Assembly: GCF_002787055.1 (NCBI RefSeq)
Contig: NZ_CP024808.1
Span: forward strand, 372,001 to 436,000
Source of the DNA: Candidatus Nitrosotenuis aquarius
Lineage (GTDB): Archaea > Thermoproteota > Nitrososphaeria > Nitrososphaerales > Nitrosopumilaceae
Direction of reading: 5' to 3'
DNA: 64,000 nt
Positions 18,818 to 27,767 of this stretch are shown in pieces. How positions within the stretch are numbered: position 1 is the first letter of the stretch; each line of letters begins with the position of its first letter. The position numbers and the translations under genes were made by a program. Under the pieces are notes generated by a model, which searched no databases, was not told the DNA's origin, and was given only the letters and a program-made list of their open reading frames with translations.

Positions 18818-19458
18818 CCATCTAGAACCTTTCGGAACACTTCTAGCGGTTGGTTGCCAGTAATCTTGGTTATTTTATCACCAGATATTACCAAAAATGA
18901 CGGTGTCGCATCAATGTTGATTCCTTGAGCAAAATCATACGTCTCTAGCACCTTGTCTTGGTATTTCTTGGAGTCAAGGCACTGATTCATAGAATCGACA
19001 TCAACTCCTGCAGTCTGTGCGAACTGGGAGATTGAATCCCGATTAACCCAGCCGGTCCTCTCGCCGTTCCAGTTGTGGTATATTTCATCATGCATTGCCC
19101 AGAATTTTCCCTGGTCATTTGCGCAATGGGTCGCCTCTGCAGCAAGTACAGAGTCAGGGCCGTTTAGGGGAAAATCAACAAAAACCAGGCTTGCCTTGCC
19201 AGAGTCAATGTATTCTTTTTTGATCACATCAAGGCTGGATTGGTGGAATTTGAAGCAAAATGTGCACTGGTAATCGCCAAATTCCACTATTGTGATTGGC
19301 GCAGACGAATCCCCAACATATGGCGAGCCGCGCTCTGTCAAATCAGACAATGTAAAATCAGAATTATCCTGAGATGCGTTTCCGCCAAAAAACACTACCA
19401 CAAAGATTGCGGCAGCTATTCCAATTCCTGCAGGAATTGCAAGCATCACTTTGGACAT
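18814..19458 (-). CDS. DsbA-like exported thiol-disulfide oxidoreductase
   Basis: A 214-aa thioredoxin-fold protein anchored by an N-terminal helix (about residues 5-25) with its domain outside the membrane. The active site CTFC lies in FGDYQCTFCFKFH, and a cis-proline is found in IDATPSFLV. An all-helical insertion separates the two halves as in DsbA. Two further cysteines (THCAND, NQCLDS) may form a structural disulfide. It is convergent with hicA and overlaps it by 4 nt. A role in extracytoplasmic disulfide formation is likely. Confidence 0.9.
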   Translation of the reverse strand: MSKVMLAIPAGIGIAAAIFVVVFFGGNASQDNSDFTLSDLTERGSPYVGDSSAPITIVEFGDYQCTFCFKFHQSSLDVIKKEYIDSGKASLVFVDFPLNGPDSVLAAEATHCANDQGKFWAMHDEIYHNWNGERTGWVNRDSISQFAQTAGVDVDSMNQCLDSKKYQDKVLETYDFAQGINIDATPSFLVISGDKITKITGNQPLEVFRKVLDG

Positions 19459-19494
19459 GTTTTATGCGATTATACCACCAGACAAATAGTTTTG

Positions 19495-20133
19495 CTATCC
19501 GTGTGTTGCCAGGGTCCACAATGCCGAGTTTTTTGCGGCAATCTCTGCCACAAACGGGTCGTCTGCCGATGCTATAATGATAAGATCGCCGTTCTTTGGG
19601 CGCATGTTATCTACTAGAATTTTCTTGGTTTTGGGGTCGCCTGCTAAACAATCGATGTTTTCCTTTGGAAACATAAACTGGTCGTCCTTGTATTGGATTG
19701 TGGTGGCCCCGCTTGCCCCGTACAATATGGCATAGTCTCGCTGTTCCATGCCAGATTTTGTGGCACTAGAATATTTTCGCAGAATCACCCCATAGTTGAA
19801 CTTGCTTCGCGCAATGTTGCACTTGGGTATGACACATTCCGAATCCATGACATCGTGAAGCGATTTTACAAAATTCCTGCCCTTGTTGGTAAGAAAGGTG
19901 CCTGATTTTGTAGAATCCACAAACGATTCCTCCCTTAGATGTGCAATCATGGTTTTGACTGCGCCCTCACCCATGTGCAACTGTGCACAAAATGTTGCCC
20001 TGGATACAAACTGATCCAAATACAACAATTGCAAGGCCTTGAAGACATGTGGAACAGAAAATGTCAGGACCTTGGCAGATCCTTTTCTTGATACAATATT
20101 TTGTATGGTTTGGACCTTTGACTGCATGCTCAT
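19495..20133 (-). CDS. Winged-helix protein with DUF4443-like C-terminal domain
   Basis: A 212-aa regulator candidate. Residues 25-95 form a helix-turn-helix/winged-helix (LLYLDQFVSRATFCAQLHMGEGAVKTMI in two parts, then FLTNKGRNFV). The rest resembles the DUF4443 domain, with conserved C53-type cysteines (SECVIPKCNIA) that could sense metal or redox state. It is divergent from cbtBA and shares with it a promoter that holds a perfect palindrome, so it may control cobalt uptake and itself. The family call is from memory and less certain than the HTH. Confidence 0.72.
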   Translation of the reverse strand: MSMQSKVQTIQNIVSRKGSAKVLTFSVPHVFKALQLLYLDQFVSRATFCAQLHMGEGAVKTMIAHLREESFVDSTKSGTFLTNKGRNFVKSLHDVMDSECVIPKCNIARSKFNYGVILRKYSSATKSGMEQRDYAILYGASGATTIQYKDDQFMFPKENIDCLAGDPKTKKILVDNMRPKNGDLIIIASADDPFVAEIAAKNSALWTLATHG

Positions 20134-20139
20134 TAAATA

Positions 20140-20156
20140 TTGGATGATTCATCCAA
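20140..20156. promoter_or_regulatory. Palindromic operator candidate in the cbtBA divergent promoter
   Basis: TTGGATGATTCATCCAA is a perfect 8-bp inverted repeat with one central base. It lies 7 bases upstream of the winged-helix gene ATG and next to the sequence CTTAAATA (about 20160-20167), which can act as a TATA element for both strands. A regulator bound here would be placed to affect both genes. Confidence 0.6.
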
Positions 20157-20188
20157 GAACTTAAATACATTGCATCGAAGGCTTTTGC

Positions 20189-20404
20189 ATGTCTCAATCC
20201 AAAGAGATTGCAATCTCAAAGTCAGCCATTCCAAGAACGGCAATCATTGCACTAGCTGCAGTGTTTGTGCTTGGATTGTTTGTAGTAGGCTTTGATCAAG
20301 GACACATGTTCTCAGTGGTGTTTGGCGAGCAAGCATATGAGGACCTGTACATTCACGAACTAACTCATGACATGAGACATGCAGCTGGCTTTCCATGCCA
20401 CTAG
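20189..20404 (+). CDS. cbtB: Cobalt transporter subunit CbtB
   Basis: A 71-aa single-span protein. The hydrophobic helix is at about residues 18-38, and the C-terminus holds the family metal-binding motif with HELTHDMRHAAGFPCH. CbtB works with CbtA in proposed cobalt import for cobalamin synthesis. Thaumarchaea make B12-type cofactors, which fits, and a PduO adenosyltransferase is encoded at 47416. The ATG is 22-29 nt after a TATA-like box. Confidence 0.9.
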   Translation: MSQSKEIAISKSAIPRTAIIALAAVFVLGLFVVGFDQGHMFSVVFGEQAYEDLYIHELTHDMRHAAGFPCH

Positions 20405-20416
20405 GGTGAATCAGTC

Positions 20417-21142
20417 ATGAAGACGTCTCTTTTTATTGCGATAATCTTGGTTTCCGGCGCAATAGCAGGAACAGTCCACGGCCTAGTCAATTTGGCGCTA
20501 GTGGAACCATACCTTGATACTGCCATAGGAATTGAAAACCAAAATCTGTTTGATTCCGGAGAAGAGCAAGACACGCCGGAATTCTGGGCAAACTACAACT
20601 CATATAGAATATGGCAAAAGGGAGGCCAAATCCTAGCTGGCGCAATACTTGGCACATCAATGGGTGCGTTATTTGGAATTGTCTATGCGTTATCAAAGAA
20701 TGTGCTGCCGGGATCCAGTCCTGCCAAAAAGGCACTATTTCTGTCATTATTAATGTGGGCAACATTATACATCATTCCATTTGCAAAATATCCTGCAAAT
20801 CCGCCAACAGTTGGAGACCCAGAGACCATCATTTTACGCCAGACATTATACCTGGCGTTCTCTGCAATTTCAGGCCTGGGCGCAGTTGGATTCTACCAGA
20901 TATACAAAAAAACAAGCAAAAAGGCAATTGCGTTTGCAGGCTATGCTATATTCATTGCAGCCGTGTTTTTTGCAATGCCGCAAAACCCAGACCCAGTAGA
21001 AATCGATTCCGGGCTACTTGTGGGCTTTAGGGTGACATCCGCAATAGGCATGTCCGTGTTTTGGGCATCAGTGGCACTGGTTTTGGGTGCACTGTGGGCC
21101 AAGCTAAACCTGGACCAAACATACCAGAAAAAATACCAATAA
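20417..21142 (+). CDS. cbtA: Cobalt transporter subunit CbtA
   Basis: A 241-aa multi-span membrane protein of the CbtA family, with about six hydrophobic segments and the family start IAGTVHGLVNLALVEPYLDTAI in which His and Glu may contact metal. It begins 12 bases after cbtB and is certainly cotranscribed. No B12 riboswitch of the kind that controls bacterial cbtAB is seen; the palindrome at 20140 is the likely control site. Confidence 0.88.
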   Translation: MKTSLFIAIILVSGAIAGTVHGLVNLALVEPYLDTAIGIENQNLFDSGEEQDTPEFWANYNSYRIWQKGGQILAGAILGTSMGALFGIVYALSKNVLPGSSPAKKALFLSLLMWATLYIIPFAKYPANPPTVGDPETIILRQTLYLAFSAISGLGAVGFYQIYKKTSKKAIAFAGYAIFIAAVFFAMPQNPDPVEIDSGLLVGFRVTSAIGMSVFWASVALVLGALWAKLNLDQTYQKKYQ

Positions 21143-21158
21143 CATCATTATCTGTTCT

Positions 21159-21178
21159 CATTCCATATAACTAGAACA
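21159..21178. promoter_or_regulatory. Shared inverted-repeat site, upstream of winged-helix pair
   Basis: CATTCCA-TATAAC-TAGAACA. It matches the site at 21891 in the frame CATTCYA-N6-TAGAAYR and, like it, lies roughly 10 bases upstream of a TATA box (TTATTTAAAG, 21187-21196). The TTG start at 21220 follows. The arrangement suggests autoregulation by the winged-helix proteins encoded just downstream. Confidence 0.55.
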
Positions 21179-21219
21179 ATAACATTTTATTTAAAGAGCA
21201 GAAAACGTAACACAGCAAC

Positions 21220-21552
21220 TTGACTAGACGATTCACATTGCCACAGCTGAAAAAATACGACGTCACGCAAAAGGTAATCGAGGCGTTGGCCGATGCGGAA
21301 TCTCGAACCATACTGTTCTCTGTAATTAAACAAGGAAAAACCGCTGCAGAAATAGCAGACAAGTACAAAATTCCACTATCTTCTGTTTACAAAAAGCTGG
21401 CAGACCTAGAGGATCTTACCCTGGTGCACGTGGAGCGCTGGATGATATCTGACAAGGGCAGAAAATTCAAGGTGTACCGCTCCAGAATCAGCAAAGCAGA
21501 CATTTCAATCAAAAAGCCAGAGCCAGTTCTGAGTCTTGCGCCAAACCTGTGA
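21220..21552 (+). CDS. Winged-helix regulator, first of a tandem pair
   Basis: A 110-aa DNA-binding protein starting at TTG. The helix-turn-helix is clear (TAAEIADKYKIPLSSVYKKLADLEDL, in two parts, about residues 45-70) with a wing before VYRSRISKAD. It resembles archaeal ArsR-like regulators without a ligand domain. The downstream gene is a paralog overlapping by 4 nt, so the two may form a heterodimer. Position before the FTR1 gene suggests iron-linked control. Confidence 0.85.
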   Translation: MTRRFTLPQLKKYDVTQKVIEALADAESRTILFSVIKQGKTAAEIADKYKIPLSSVYKKLADLEDLTLVHVERWMISDKGRKFKVYRSRISKADISIKKPEPVLSLAPNL

Positions 21553-21887
21553 GTGTTATGCTGGACAAAAAGTCAATCTACAACCTCAGCCAGTATGACG
21601 TAACCCAGCAAATTATAGAGACACTTGCAAATGTGTATTCCCGCGCAGTCCTGTTTTGTATTATAGACAAGGCAAAGGATGCGCAGACAATAGCAGATGA
21701 TCAGAAAATGTCCATTTCAACCGTATACAAGATACTATCCCAGCTTGAAGACCTCACACTAATTGAGGTTGACAGGTACGAGATATCCGATGCTGGCAAG
21801 AAAATCAAATACTACAAGTCCAGAATCAAAAAGGCCGAAATCATCGTCGGCGGCAACACGCCTGTTTTGAATCTCCAATCAAACTAG
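21549..21887 (+). CDS. Winged-helix regulator, second of a tandem pair
   Basis: A 112-aa paralog of the 21220 product. The two align over their whole length: QYDVTQQIIETLAN versus KYDVTQKVIEALAD, DAQTIADDQKMSISTVYKIL versus TAAEIADKYKIPLSSVYKKL, and YKSRIKKAEI versus YRSRISKADI. The start is GTG 21549, overlapping the upstream stop. This is a local duplication retained as a coupled pair directly upstream of an iron permease gene. Confidence 0.85.
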   Translation: MSVMLDKKSIYNLSQYDVTQQIIETLANVYSRAVLFCIIDKAKDAQTIADDQKMSISTVYKILSQLEDLTLIEVDRYEISDAGKKIKYYKSRIKKAEIIVGGNTPVLNLQSN

Positions 21888-21890
21888 ACT

Positions 21891-21910
21891 CATTCTAGAA
21901 TCGTAGAATG
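21891..21910. promoter_or_regulatory. Shared inverted-repeat site, upstream of FTR1 gene
   Basis: CATTCTA-GAATCG-TAGAATG is a perfect 7-bp inverted repeat with a 6-base spacer. It lies about 10 bases upstream of the TATA box CTTTAAATAAA (about 21919-21929), which itself is about 25 nt before the TTG start of the permease gene. It has the same layout as the site at 21159. A terminator reading is less likely because no T-run follows. Confidence 0.6.
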
Positions 21911-21951
21911 GCGTTGCCCTTTAAATAAAGTTAGGCGGACCTATCAAAACA

Positions 21952-24171
21952 TTGAAACAGTTTTTGGTATTGTTTTTGGCCCTATCGGTGATTTTTTCCG
22001 CAATTCCATACTCGTATTCGCAAACACAGGACGGAGCACTAGTTGAAGCAATTTTTGAAGTCACGCAGATAGGAACCAATCTCACAAAAGAATCAATGCA
22101 GAATGGCGATATAGAATCCGCAAGGCATTATTCCAAGTTTACTGCTGATTTTTATGCGCACCAAATCAACATTTTGCGTTCTGCAAACGTGGAATCTGCA
22201 GACGACCTGCATCTTTTGCTAATTGATATTCACTCCAAGACCGTCAGTGGAAGTTTTGATGCGGCAGATGACTTTAACATGCTTCCCAATTATTTGGATA
22301 ATTTTGCAAAATCCGGTCAGGCATCACTTGTTGCCTCAAATATTTTATCTGTTGCAGACCAGACGTATCAGACCGCATCAGCTCAGAATATTCCACAATA
22401 CTATACAGTATCCGACAGCCTAGTAAAGCGCGCAGAGGAGATTTTTGAGTCAGATGGTACCATGGATGCAAGACAAAAGGGCGAGATACAGTCATTTTTT
22501 GTCGATTTAAAATCCCAAATTGCCAACAAAAAGGAGTTTGTCACAGTCGGCAAGCTGATCACCACAATACAACGCGACCTGACTGGAGCAGACACCATAA
22601 TTACAGACTCGGCAAATTTGTATGATGTTATACGACAACTATACCAGCAGACGAACTCTGCACTACAGGCAGGCGACTACAATAAAGCAGAAGAGCTGGC
22701 GATTGCGGCATATTTGGATAATTTCGAGTATCTAGAAGCAGACATTGAGATCGTAGACGTTGATTTGCTCCATACAATGGAAATAAACATGAGAGAGGAA
22801 CTGCGTGCAATGATACAAGAAAGAAAAACACCAGAGGAAATTGCCGCATTCATAAAAAACCCAATACTTGTAGACTTGGACAGGGCAGAAGGCCTAGTTG
22901 CAAACCTAAAGCGTGATACAACCCAATCTGAAAATCCCCCGCCCGTCCAGCCAAAACTGCTCAACCCAATGGGCTCTGCAACAGAAGATCAAAAGTCCGG
23001 CGTGCGGGGAGAAATTGACTTTATTCGAGCCACGCTAGAGACAATGCTGGTACAATACCAAAATGGCGACTATTCCGCGGCATTTACTTCGGCTAGGACT
23101 GCATATTTGGATAGCTATGAGCATGTAGAGATCCCACTTCGAAGCATAGACCCAGACTTTACACTAGAAGTAGAATTACAATTTGCGCAGCTGCGACAAT
23201 TAATCAACGAAAAGGCCGAGTTCTCCAAAGTGCAGGAGGCAGCAATCCAGGTCCGACGAAGCCTTGATGAATCAGAAAGACTAGTCACGGGAACCGGACA
23301 GCTTGCACCGGCAATTGCATTTACATCATCATTTGCGGTTATCTTCAGGGAGGGACTTGAATCTGTCTTGATCTTGGGTGCAATTCTGACGTATCTAGAG
23401 GCATCAAGAAACACGAAATACAAAAAATACGTATACCATGGGATAATACTTGCAATAGCTGCAACGGCGATTACTTGGGTTATTGCGTCATATATTATCA
23501 AAATCTCTGGTGCAAACCGGGAGCTAATCGAGGCAGTGGCTGCTCTGTCTGCTACCGCAGTCTTGTTTTATGTCAGCTTTTGGATCCTAAACAAAATAGA
23601 GCACAAAAAATGGATGGAGTTTGTCAAGGCAAAGGTCTGGCAGGCATCCACCACCGGCGGCGTCATGGTCTTTGTGTTGTTGTCGTTCTTTACTGTGTAT
23701 AGAGAGGGATTTGAAACCGTATTGTTCTATGAAGCAATGTTTGGATTTGCAAAATACATGGAGCTCTATGTTGGTTTAGGATTTGTCTTGGGAATCGGAG
23801 TATTGCTTGCGGTGTATTACACCACAAGGAAGCTTGGAAAAAGACTGCCGCTCAAGATGCTCTTTGGCCTTACAATGGGTGTTGGCGCATACCTATCCAT
23901 AGCATTTTTGGGAAATGCAATACGGGAACTACAAACACTGGACATCTTGCCGTTTACATCCATGATAGGCACAATCCCAAGACTGGACATCAACCTTGCA
24001 AAGATGACCGGAATCTACCCTACACTAGAGACAGTAATAGGCCAAATCATACTGCTTGCCGTGTATCTGATAGCCTCCACATATGTCCTAGTGATTAGGC
24101 CAAAGCGAGAGGAAAAAATAGCATCTCTGCGCAAGTCCAGAAAAGAGATTGACGAGTTTGAGGCGCATTAG
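21952..24171 (+). CDS. FTR1-family iron permease with long extracytoplasmic domain
   Basis: A 739-aa protein proposed to import iron. Residues 1-23 are a signal peptide. About residues 25-440 form an external region with two related helical repeats (each ending in a segment like AAYLDNFEYLEADI or ARTAYLDSYEHVEI, acidic and typical of EfeO/FTR1-associated domains). The C-terminal seven-helix FTR1 domain has the two REGLE/REGFE iron motifs at about residues 466 and 583. No ferroxidase gene is adjacent, though cupredoxins occur in the island at 52.7 and 57.3 kb. The start is TTG 21952. Confidence 0.9.
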   Translation: MKQFLVLFLALSVIFSAIPYSYSQTQDGALVEAIFEVTQIGTNLTKESMQNGDIESARHYSKFTADFYAHQINILRSANVESADDLHLLLIDIHSKTVSGSFDAADDFNMLPNYLDNFAKSGQASLVASNILSVADQTYQTASAQNIPQYYTVSDSLVKRAEEIFESDGTMDARQKGEIQSFFVDLKSQIANKKEFVTVGKLITTIQRDLTGADTIITDSANLYDVIRQLYQQTNSALQAGDYNKAEELAIAAYLDNFEYLEADIEIVDVDLLHTMEINMREELRAMIQERKTPEEIAAFIKNPILVDLDRAEGLVANLKRDTTQSENPPPVQPKLLNPMGSATEDQKSGVRGEIDFIRATLETMLVQYQNGDYSAAFTSARTAYLDSYEHVEIPLRSIDPDFTLEVELQFAQLRQLINEKAEFSKVQEAAIQVRRSLDESERLVTGTGQLAPAIAFTSSFAVIFREGLESVLILGAILTYLEASRNTKYKKYVYHGIILAIAATAITWVIASYIIKISGANRELIEAVAALSATAVLFYVSFWILNKIEHKKWMEFVKAKVWQASTTGGVMVFVLLSFFTVYREGFETVLFYEAMFGFAKYMELYVGLGFVLGIGVLLAVYYTTRKLGKRLPLKMLFGLTMGVGAYLSIAFLGNAIRELQTLDILPFTSMIGTIPRLDINLAKMTGIYPTLETVIGQIILLAVYLIASTYVLVIRPKREEKIASLRKSRKEIDEFEAH

Positions 24172-26272
24172 AGTAGGAATCGATGTTGGTGGCACCTTTA
24201 CCAAGGCCGTTGCAATCGACATCAAAACCGGGCAAATCATAGGCAAGTCGACTGTTCCCACTACTCACAAGGCGCAAAAAGGAGTGTCGGAAGGAATTGT
24301 ATCCGCACTATCCAAGATGTTATTGGAGTCAAAAATCGACATTTCAGAAATTGAGCTAATCGCGCACTCTACAACACAAGCAATCAACGCATTACTAGAA
24401 TCAGATACAGCAAAGGTTGGAATAATAGCAATGGGTGTCACTCCAGAAAAAAGCAACATTATCAAGAGGACCAGTCTGTCTGATGCAAAATTCAATTCAG
24501 ATCAAGCGCTAAAGACAGAGCACGCTTTTTTGGACACGGCGCATTTGATTTCAGAATCCGAAGTATCCAATACAATATCGCACCTAAAGGAAAAGGGGGC
24601 TCAGGTCATAGTGGCCACAGAGGCATTTGGTGTTGACGACCCGTCAAATGAAATGTTTGTAATGAAAAACGCCATTTTGCACAATATTCCAGCTACTGCA
24701 TCGCATGAAATCTCTGGAATTTACGGCCTAGAAATCAGAACGCTGACTGCAGCAATCAATGCAAGTGTTCTGCCAAAGACATTTGAGGTGGCAAACTTTG
24801 TCGAAGATGCAATCAAGGGGGCCGGAGTGTCGGCACCAGTCATGATAATGAAAGGAGACGGTGGCGTTACCAGCATGGACACATTTAGGACAAAGCCGAT
24901 TCTGACAATATTGTCTGGTCCTGCTGCCAGTGTTGCAGGTGCCTTACTATATCTCAAAGTGTCAAATGGAATATTTGTCGAAGTTGGCGGCACCAGCACC
25001 AACATTTGTATCATAAAAAATGGCAGGCCTGAAATCCGCTATGTTACAATAAAGGACCATCCCACATGCATCAGATCGATGGATGTGAGAATTCTTGGAG
25101 TGGCAGGCGGCTCTATGATAAAGCTCAAAGACAGGCGAGTCTGGAAGGTGGGGCCTCGAAGTGCACACATTGCAGGCATGCGCTATTCCTGCTTTGCCGC
25201 ACCCGAAGTCCTCAAAAAAGGCAAAATAATAGAAGTAAAGCCAAAGCAAAGCGATATCGAACCTTACATTGCAATACAATGCGAGGGTGAGACATTTGCA
25301 ATCACCAACACCTGTGCCGCAAACGCGCTAGGCCTAATAGACAAGGACGACTATTCCTATGCAGACCAGACATCTGCCAAAATTGCAATGGAGTTGCTTG
25401 GCAGGGAAATTGGAGTCACGGGACCAGAAGTGGCAATGTCCGTAATCCAGACAGCATCATTTGAGATAACAAAGACAGTATCCAAGATTCTAAAAGAGTT
25501 CAAAATGGACAAGACAAAAACCCAGATAATTGGAGGTGGTGGGGGGGCATCTGTACTGGTACCGTTTGTTGCAAAGCAGCTAGGAATCCAGTACAAAAAG
25601 GCAGAGCATGCCGAGGTCATATCTTCAATTGGCGTTGCGTCATCTATGATCCAAGAGGAAATTGAACACACCATAACAAACCCAACACCAGAGCAGATAT
25701 CAGATTTGCACAAAAAAATCCATCAATTGATGATAGACAGGGGTGCAGTGCCTGAATCCATTACAATAAACTCGGAATATATTTCTGAGAAATCACTGCT
25801 TCGGGTATCTGCCACTGGAAACGTGGAAATGGACAGTGCGGATAATGCCAAAAACGTATTTACGCTAGAAGAGGCAAAAAACAGAGCAAGCGAAATCCTG
25901 AATGTCGGAACTGACCTAGTGGACCTGTCATTTGAGACTGATCATTATTTTGTGTTTACTGGACACATATCAGAAAAAAAACTGTTCAGCAAGAAAAACA
26001 GGCATCCTGTTTTGGTGTTGGATCGGTTTGGGCGCCAAAAGCTGGCATTAAACAATGCAAAACTGTTCTTGGGAGGCAAAATATCCATACTAGAAGAGCT
26101 GGATGACTTTTTGGAATCGCGAAACAGCGAGATTGCGCCTCAGGTCTATCTGCTGAATAATCTAAAGCTAATTGACTTTTCCAGCCTCACCTCAGTGTCT
26201 CACATCCTAAATGCCGTGCATGAGGAGCTGGACTCGTCTGATAAGGCAGCCGTAATAGTGGAATTGGCCTAG
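24149..26272 (+). CDS. Hydantoinase A/oxoprolinase-like protein
   Basis: A 707-aa ASKHA-fold protein. The N-terminal phosphate-binding motif IDVGGTFTKAVAID and the TTQAINALLE segment define the HyuA family, and VEVGGTSTNICII with GGGGGASVLVPF complete the actin-like core. Family enzymes open five-membered rings with ATP, usually together with HyuB; no hyuB gene is present here, and the C-terminal 200 residues differ from typical HyuA. The TTG start overlaps the permease end by 23 nt (a second TTG is at 24158). Substrate is unknown. Confidence 0.8.
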   Translation: MTSLRRIRVGIDVGGTFTKAVAIDIKTGQIIGKSTVPTTHKAQKGVSEGIVSALSKMLLESKIDISEIELIAHSTTQAINALLESDTAKVGIIAMGVTPEKSNIIKRTSLSDAKFNSDQALKTEHAFLDTAHLISESEVSNTISHLKEKGAQVIVATEAFGVDDPSNEMFVMKNAILHNIPATASHEISGIYGLEIRTLTAAINASVLPKTFEVANFVEDAIKGAGVSAPVMIMKGDGGVTSMDTFRTKPILTILSGPAASVAGALLYLKVSNGIFVEVGGTSTNICIIKNGRPEIRYVTIKDHPTCIRSMDVRILGVAGGSMIKLKDRRVWKVGPRSAHIAGMRYSCFAAPEVLKKGKIIEVKPKQSDIEPYIAIQCEGETFAITNTCAANALGLIDKDDYSYADQTSAKIAMELLGREIGVTGPEVAMSVIQTASFEITKTVSKILKEFKMDKTKTQIIGGGGGASVLVPFVAKQLGIQYKKAEHAEVISSIGVASSMIQEEIEHTITNPTPEQISDLHKKIHQLMIDRGAVPESITINSEYISEKSLLRVSATGNVEMDSADNAKNVFTLEEAKNRASEILNVGTDLVDLSFETDHYFVFTGHISEKKLFSKKNRHPVLVLDRFGRQKLALNNAKLFLGGKISILEELDDFLESRNSEIAPQVYLLNNLKLIDFSSLTSVSHILNAVHEELDSSDKAAVIVELA

Positions 26273-26466
26273 TCTTGCTGCTTTATCTTTGATTTAAACT
26301 CGAGAATTTCCAGTTCTTTTCCGTCCTGTATTATTTTAGTTATCTTTGGTTTGAAGTTTGGCTCATCAAGCGGCGAGAGCTTTCCTTCTGCACTAGCCTG
26401 ATTCAGCTCAAAGATAACAAATGCAGAGGCCGCTACAAGCAATACAAGCGCAAGTGCTGTCATCAT
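26269..26466 (-). CDS. Small single-span membrane protein
   Basis: A 65-aa protein with one N-terminal hydrophobic helix (about residues 3-25) and a charged tail ending KSKIKQQD. No family is recognised. It is convergent with the HyuA-like gene and overlaps it by 4 nt. Confidence 0.5.
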   Translation of the reverse strand: MMTALALVLLVAASAFVIFELNQASAEGKLSPLDEPNFKPKITKIIQDGKELEILEFKSKIKQQD

Positions 26467-26536
26467 GGGCGCTCTGCTGTACGGTATGATTAAAGAAAGC
26501 TGGAACTATAGCGTGATTTTTGGTTCCAAAAAGGAA

Positions 26537-27667
26537 CTAGTTTGGAGCCTTTAAAACAAACTGGTTGTTCATCTCGTCCCATTCCCCATCAATTACAGCA
26601 GAGATCACAGCCCCTTCAGAGATTATTATCTCCATTATGTGTGGCGTTAGGACCTGTGTTACTACTTGGTCCGTTCTGTCTCCATATCCTCCATGTGATG
26701 ATGTAAATGTCGCATCAATCACATGTTGCTCTGGAAACGATTCAAGTATAGTAATTGAGCCAAATTCAAGTGTTTCTTCCATTCCATCAAATGCAAATGT
26801 TGGTGATGACACAACAAACTCTCTTGCAATTTCCGTAATTGTCTCTTCATCATATATTGGAATGTCTACTGGCATTGGGATGTTTTCTTCGCCTATAACC
26901 CAGATGGTGTTTTGTAATTCCCTTAGAATTTCTGGTGCGCCGTCAGATGCATCAGTCCAGGTGAATTGTTTTTGAAATATTCCTTGGTCGAGAGTTAAAC
27001 TATATGCAAAATAATCCGCAGAGCCTTCATTTGCAGGATAATCCCCGGAATCCATGTTGAGAAGCTTGCTTTTCTGAAAAATTTGATCAATTTCTTGGAT
27101 GGTGTCTTCATCCAGTGGCACGTTTGTCTCTGATTCTCCTTCTGTGATAATTATCATGCCTGCTTCTGAATCAAATGTCATTGTCTTTTGGGCAAATCCA
27201 GCAAATCCTCCCTCCCTTGATACTGAAATGGAATATGGTTCAAGGGATTTGATGTTCATTCTGTCAATGTTCATCGTTACAGTCATGCCAGTCATCGGCC
27301 CTGATTTTGCAGTGCCGATTTGCTTTTTGTTTGTAAAGTCTATGATAAATGATATCAGGTCACCTACCTGGTGAATTTGTGGATTTTTCACCTCAGTGAC
27401 CCCACCATCAAAGCACAAAGTAGATTCCGTCTGGATACACATCTCGCTTGGAGCAATATCCATTCGAACTATTTCCAGGCCTGATGCGCCCGCCGATACT
27501 ACGGTTGCCTTGTCACCATTAATGATAAAGTGAAATGCAGAGCCTGCAAATTCCGGCGGGGATTCAATTACGTTTTTGCCATGATACACTAGGTCTTCTG
27601 CAAATGCCGAACCAGTCTGAACTAGTATTGTTAGTGCGACTAATCCTAGTGTAATGGCTAATTTCAT
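26537..27667 (-). CDS. Secreted protein, unknown
   Basis: A 376-aa exported protein with a signal peptide (residues 1-23, cleavage after SAFA). The mature part is beta-rich and acidic, with one short disulfide-capable pair in MCIQTESTLCFDGG. No domain is recognised and no membrane anchor is seen at the C-terminus. Its promoter shares the 13-base sequence TTTAATCAAAGGT, at identical spacing to the ATG, with the SIMPL protein gene at 30465. Confidence 0.7.
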   Translation of the reverse strand: MKLAITLGLVALTILVQTGSAFAEDLVYHGKNVIESPPEFAGSAFHFIINGDKATVVSAGASGLEIVRMDIAPSEMCIQTESTLCFDGGVTEVKNPQIHQVGDLISFIIDFTNKKQIGTAKSGPMTGMTVTMNIDRMNIKSLEPYSISVSREGGFAGFAQKTMTFDSEAGMIIITEGESETNVPLDEDTIQEIDQIFQKSKLLNMDSGDYPANEGSADYFAYSLTLDQGIFQKQFTWTDASDGAPEILRELQNTIWVIGEENIPMPVDIPIYDEETITEIAREFVVSSPTFAFDGMEETLEFGSITILESFPEQHVIDATFTSSHGGYGDRTDQVVTQVLTPHIMEIIISEGAVISAVIDGEWDEMNNQFVLKAPN

Positions 27668-27694
27668 GATTATTTCAGAAAAGATTTTGATATA

Positions 27695-27707
27695 ACCTTT
27701 GATTAAA
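27695..27707 (-). promoter_or_regulatory. Shared promoter element before the 27667 start
   Basis: On the minus strand TTTAATCAAAGGT, followed by TATATC, lies 27 bases before the ATG at 27667. AAAGGTTATAT is a plausible BRE plus TATA box; the TTTAATC part is additional. The identical 13 bases at the identical distance precede the 30465 gene. Confidence 0.55.
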
Positions 27708-27767
27708 TCTGGTTTTAATCATATGGAATTAGAAAAGACCTATAATGGAAAATTACACCAAAAAATC

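Noticed and set aside
20133-20189. Cobalamin riboswitch before cbtBA
   Set aside because: The spacer is only 55 bases and holds no B12-box-like sequence; too short for the aptamer.
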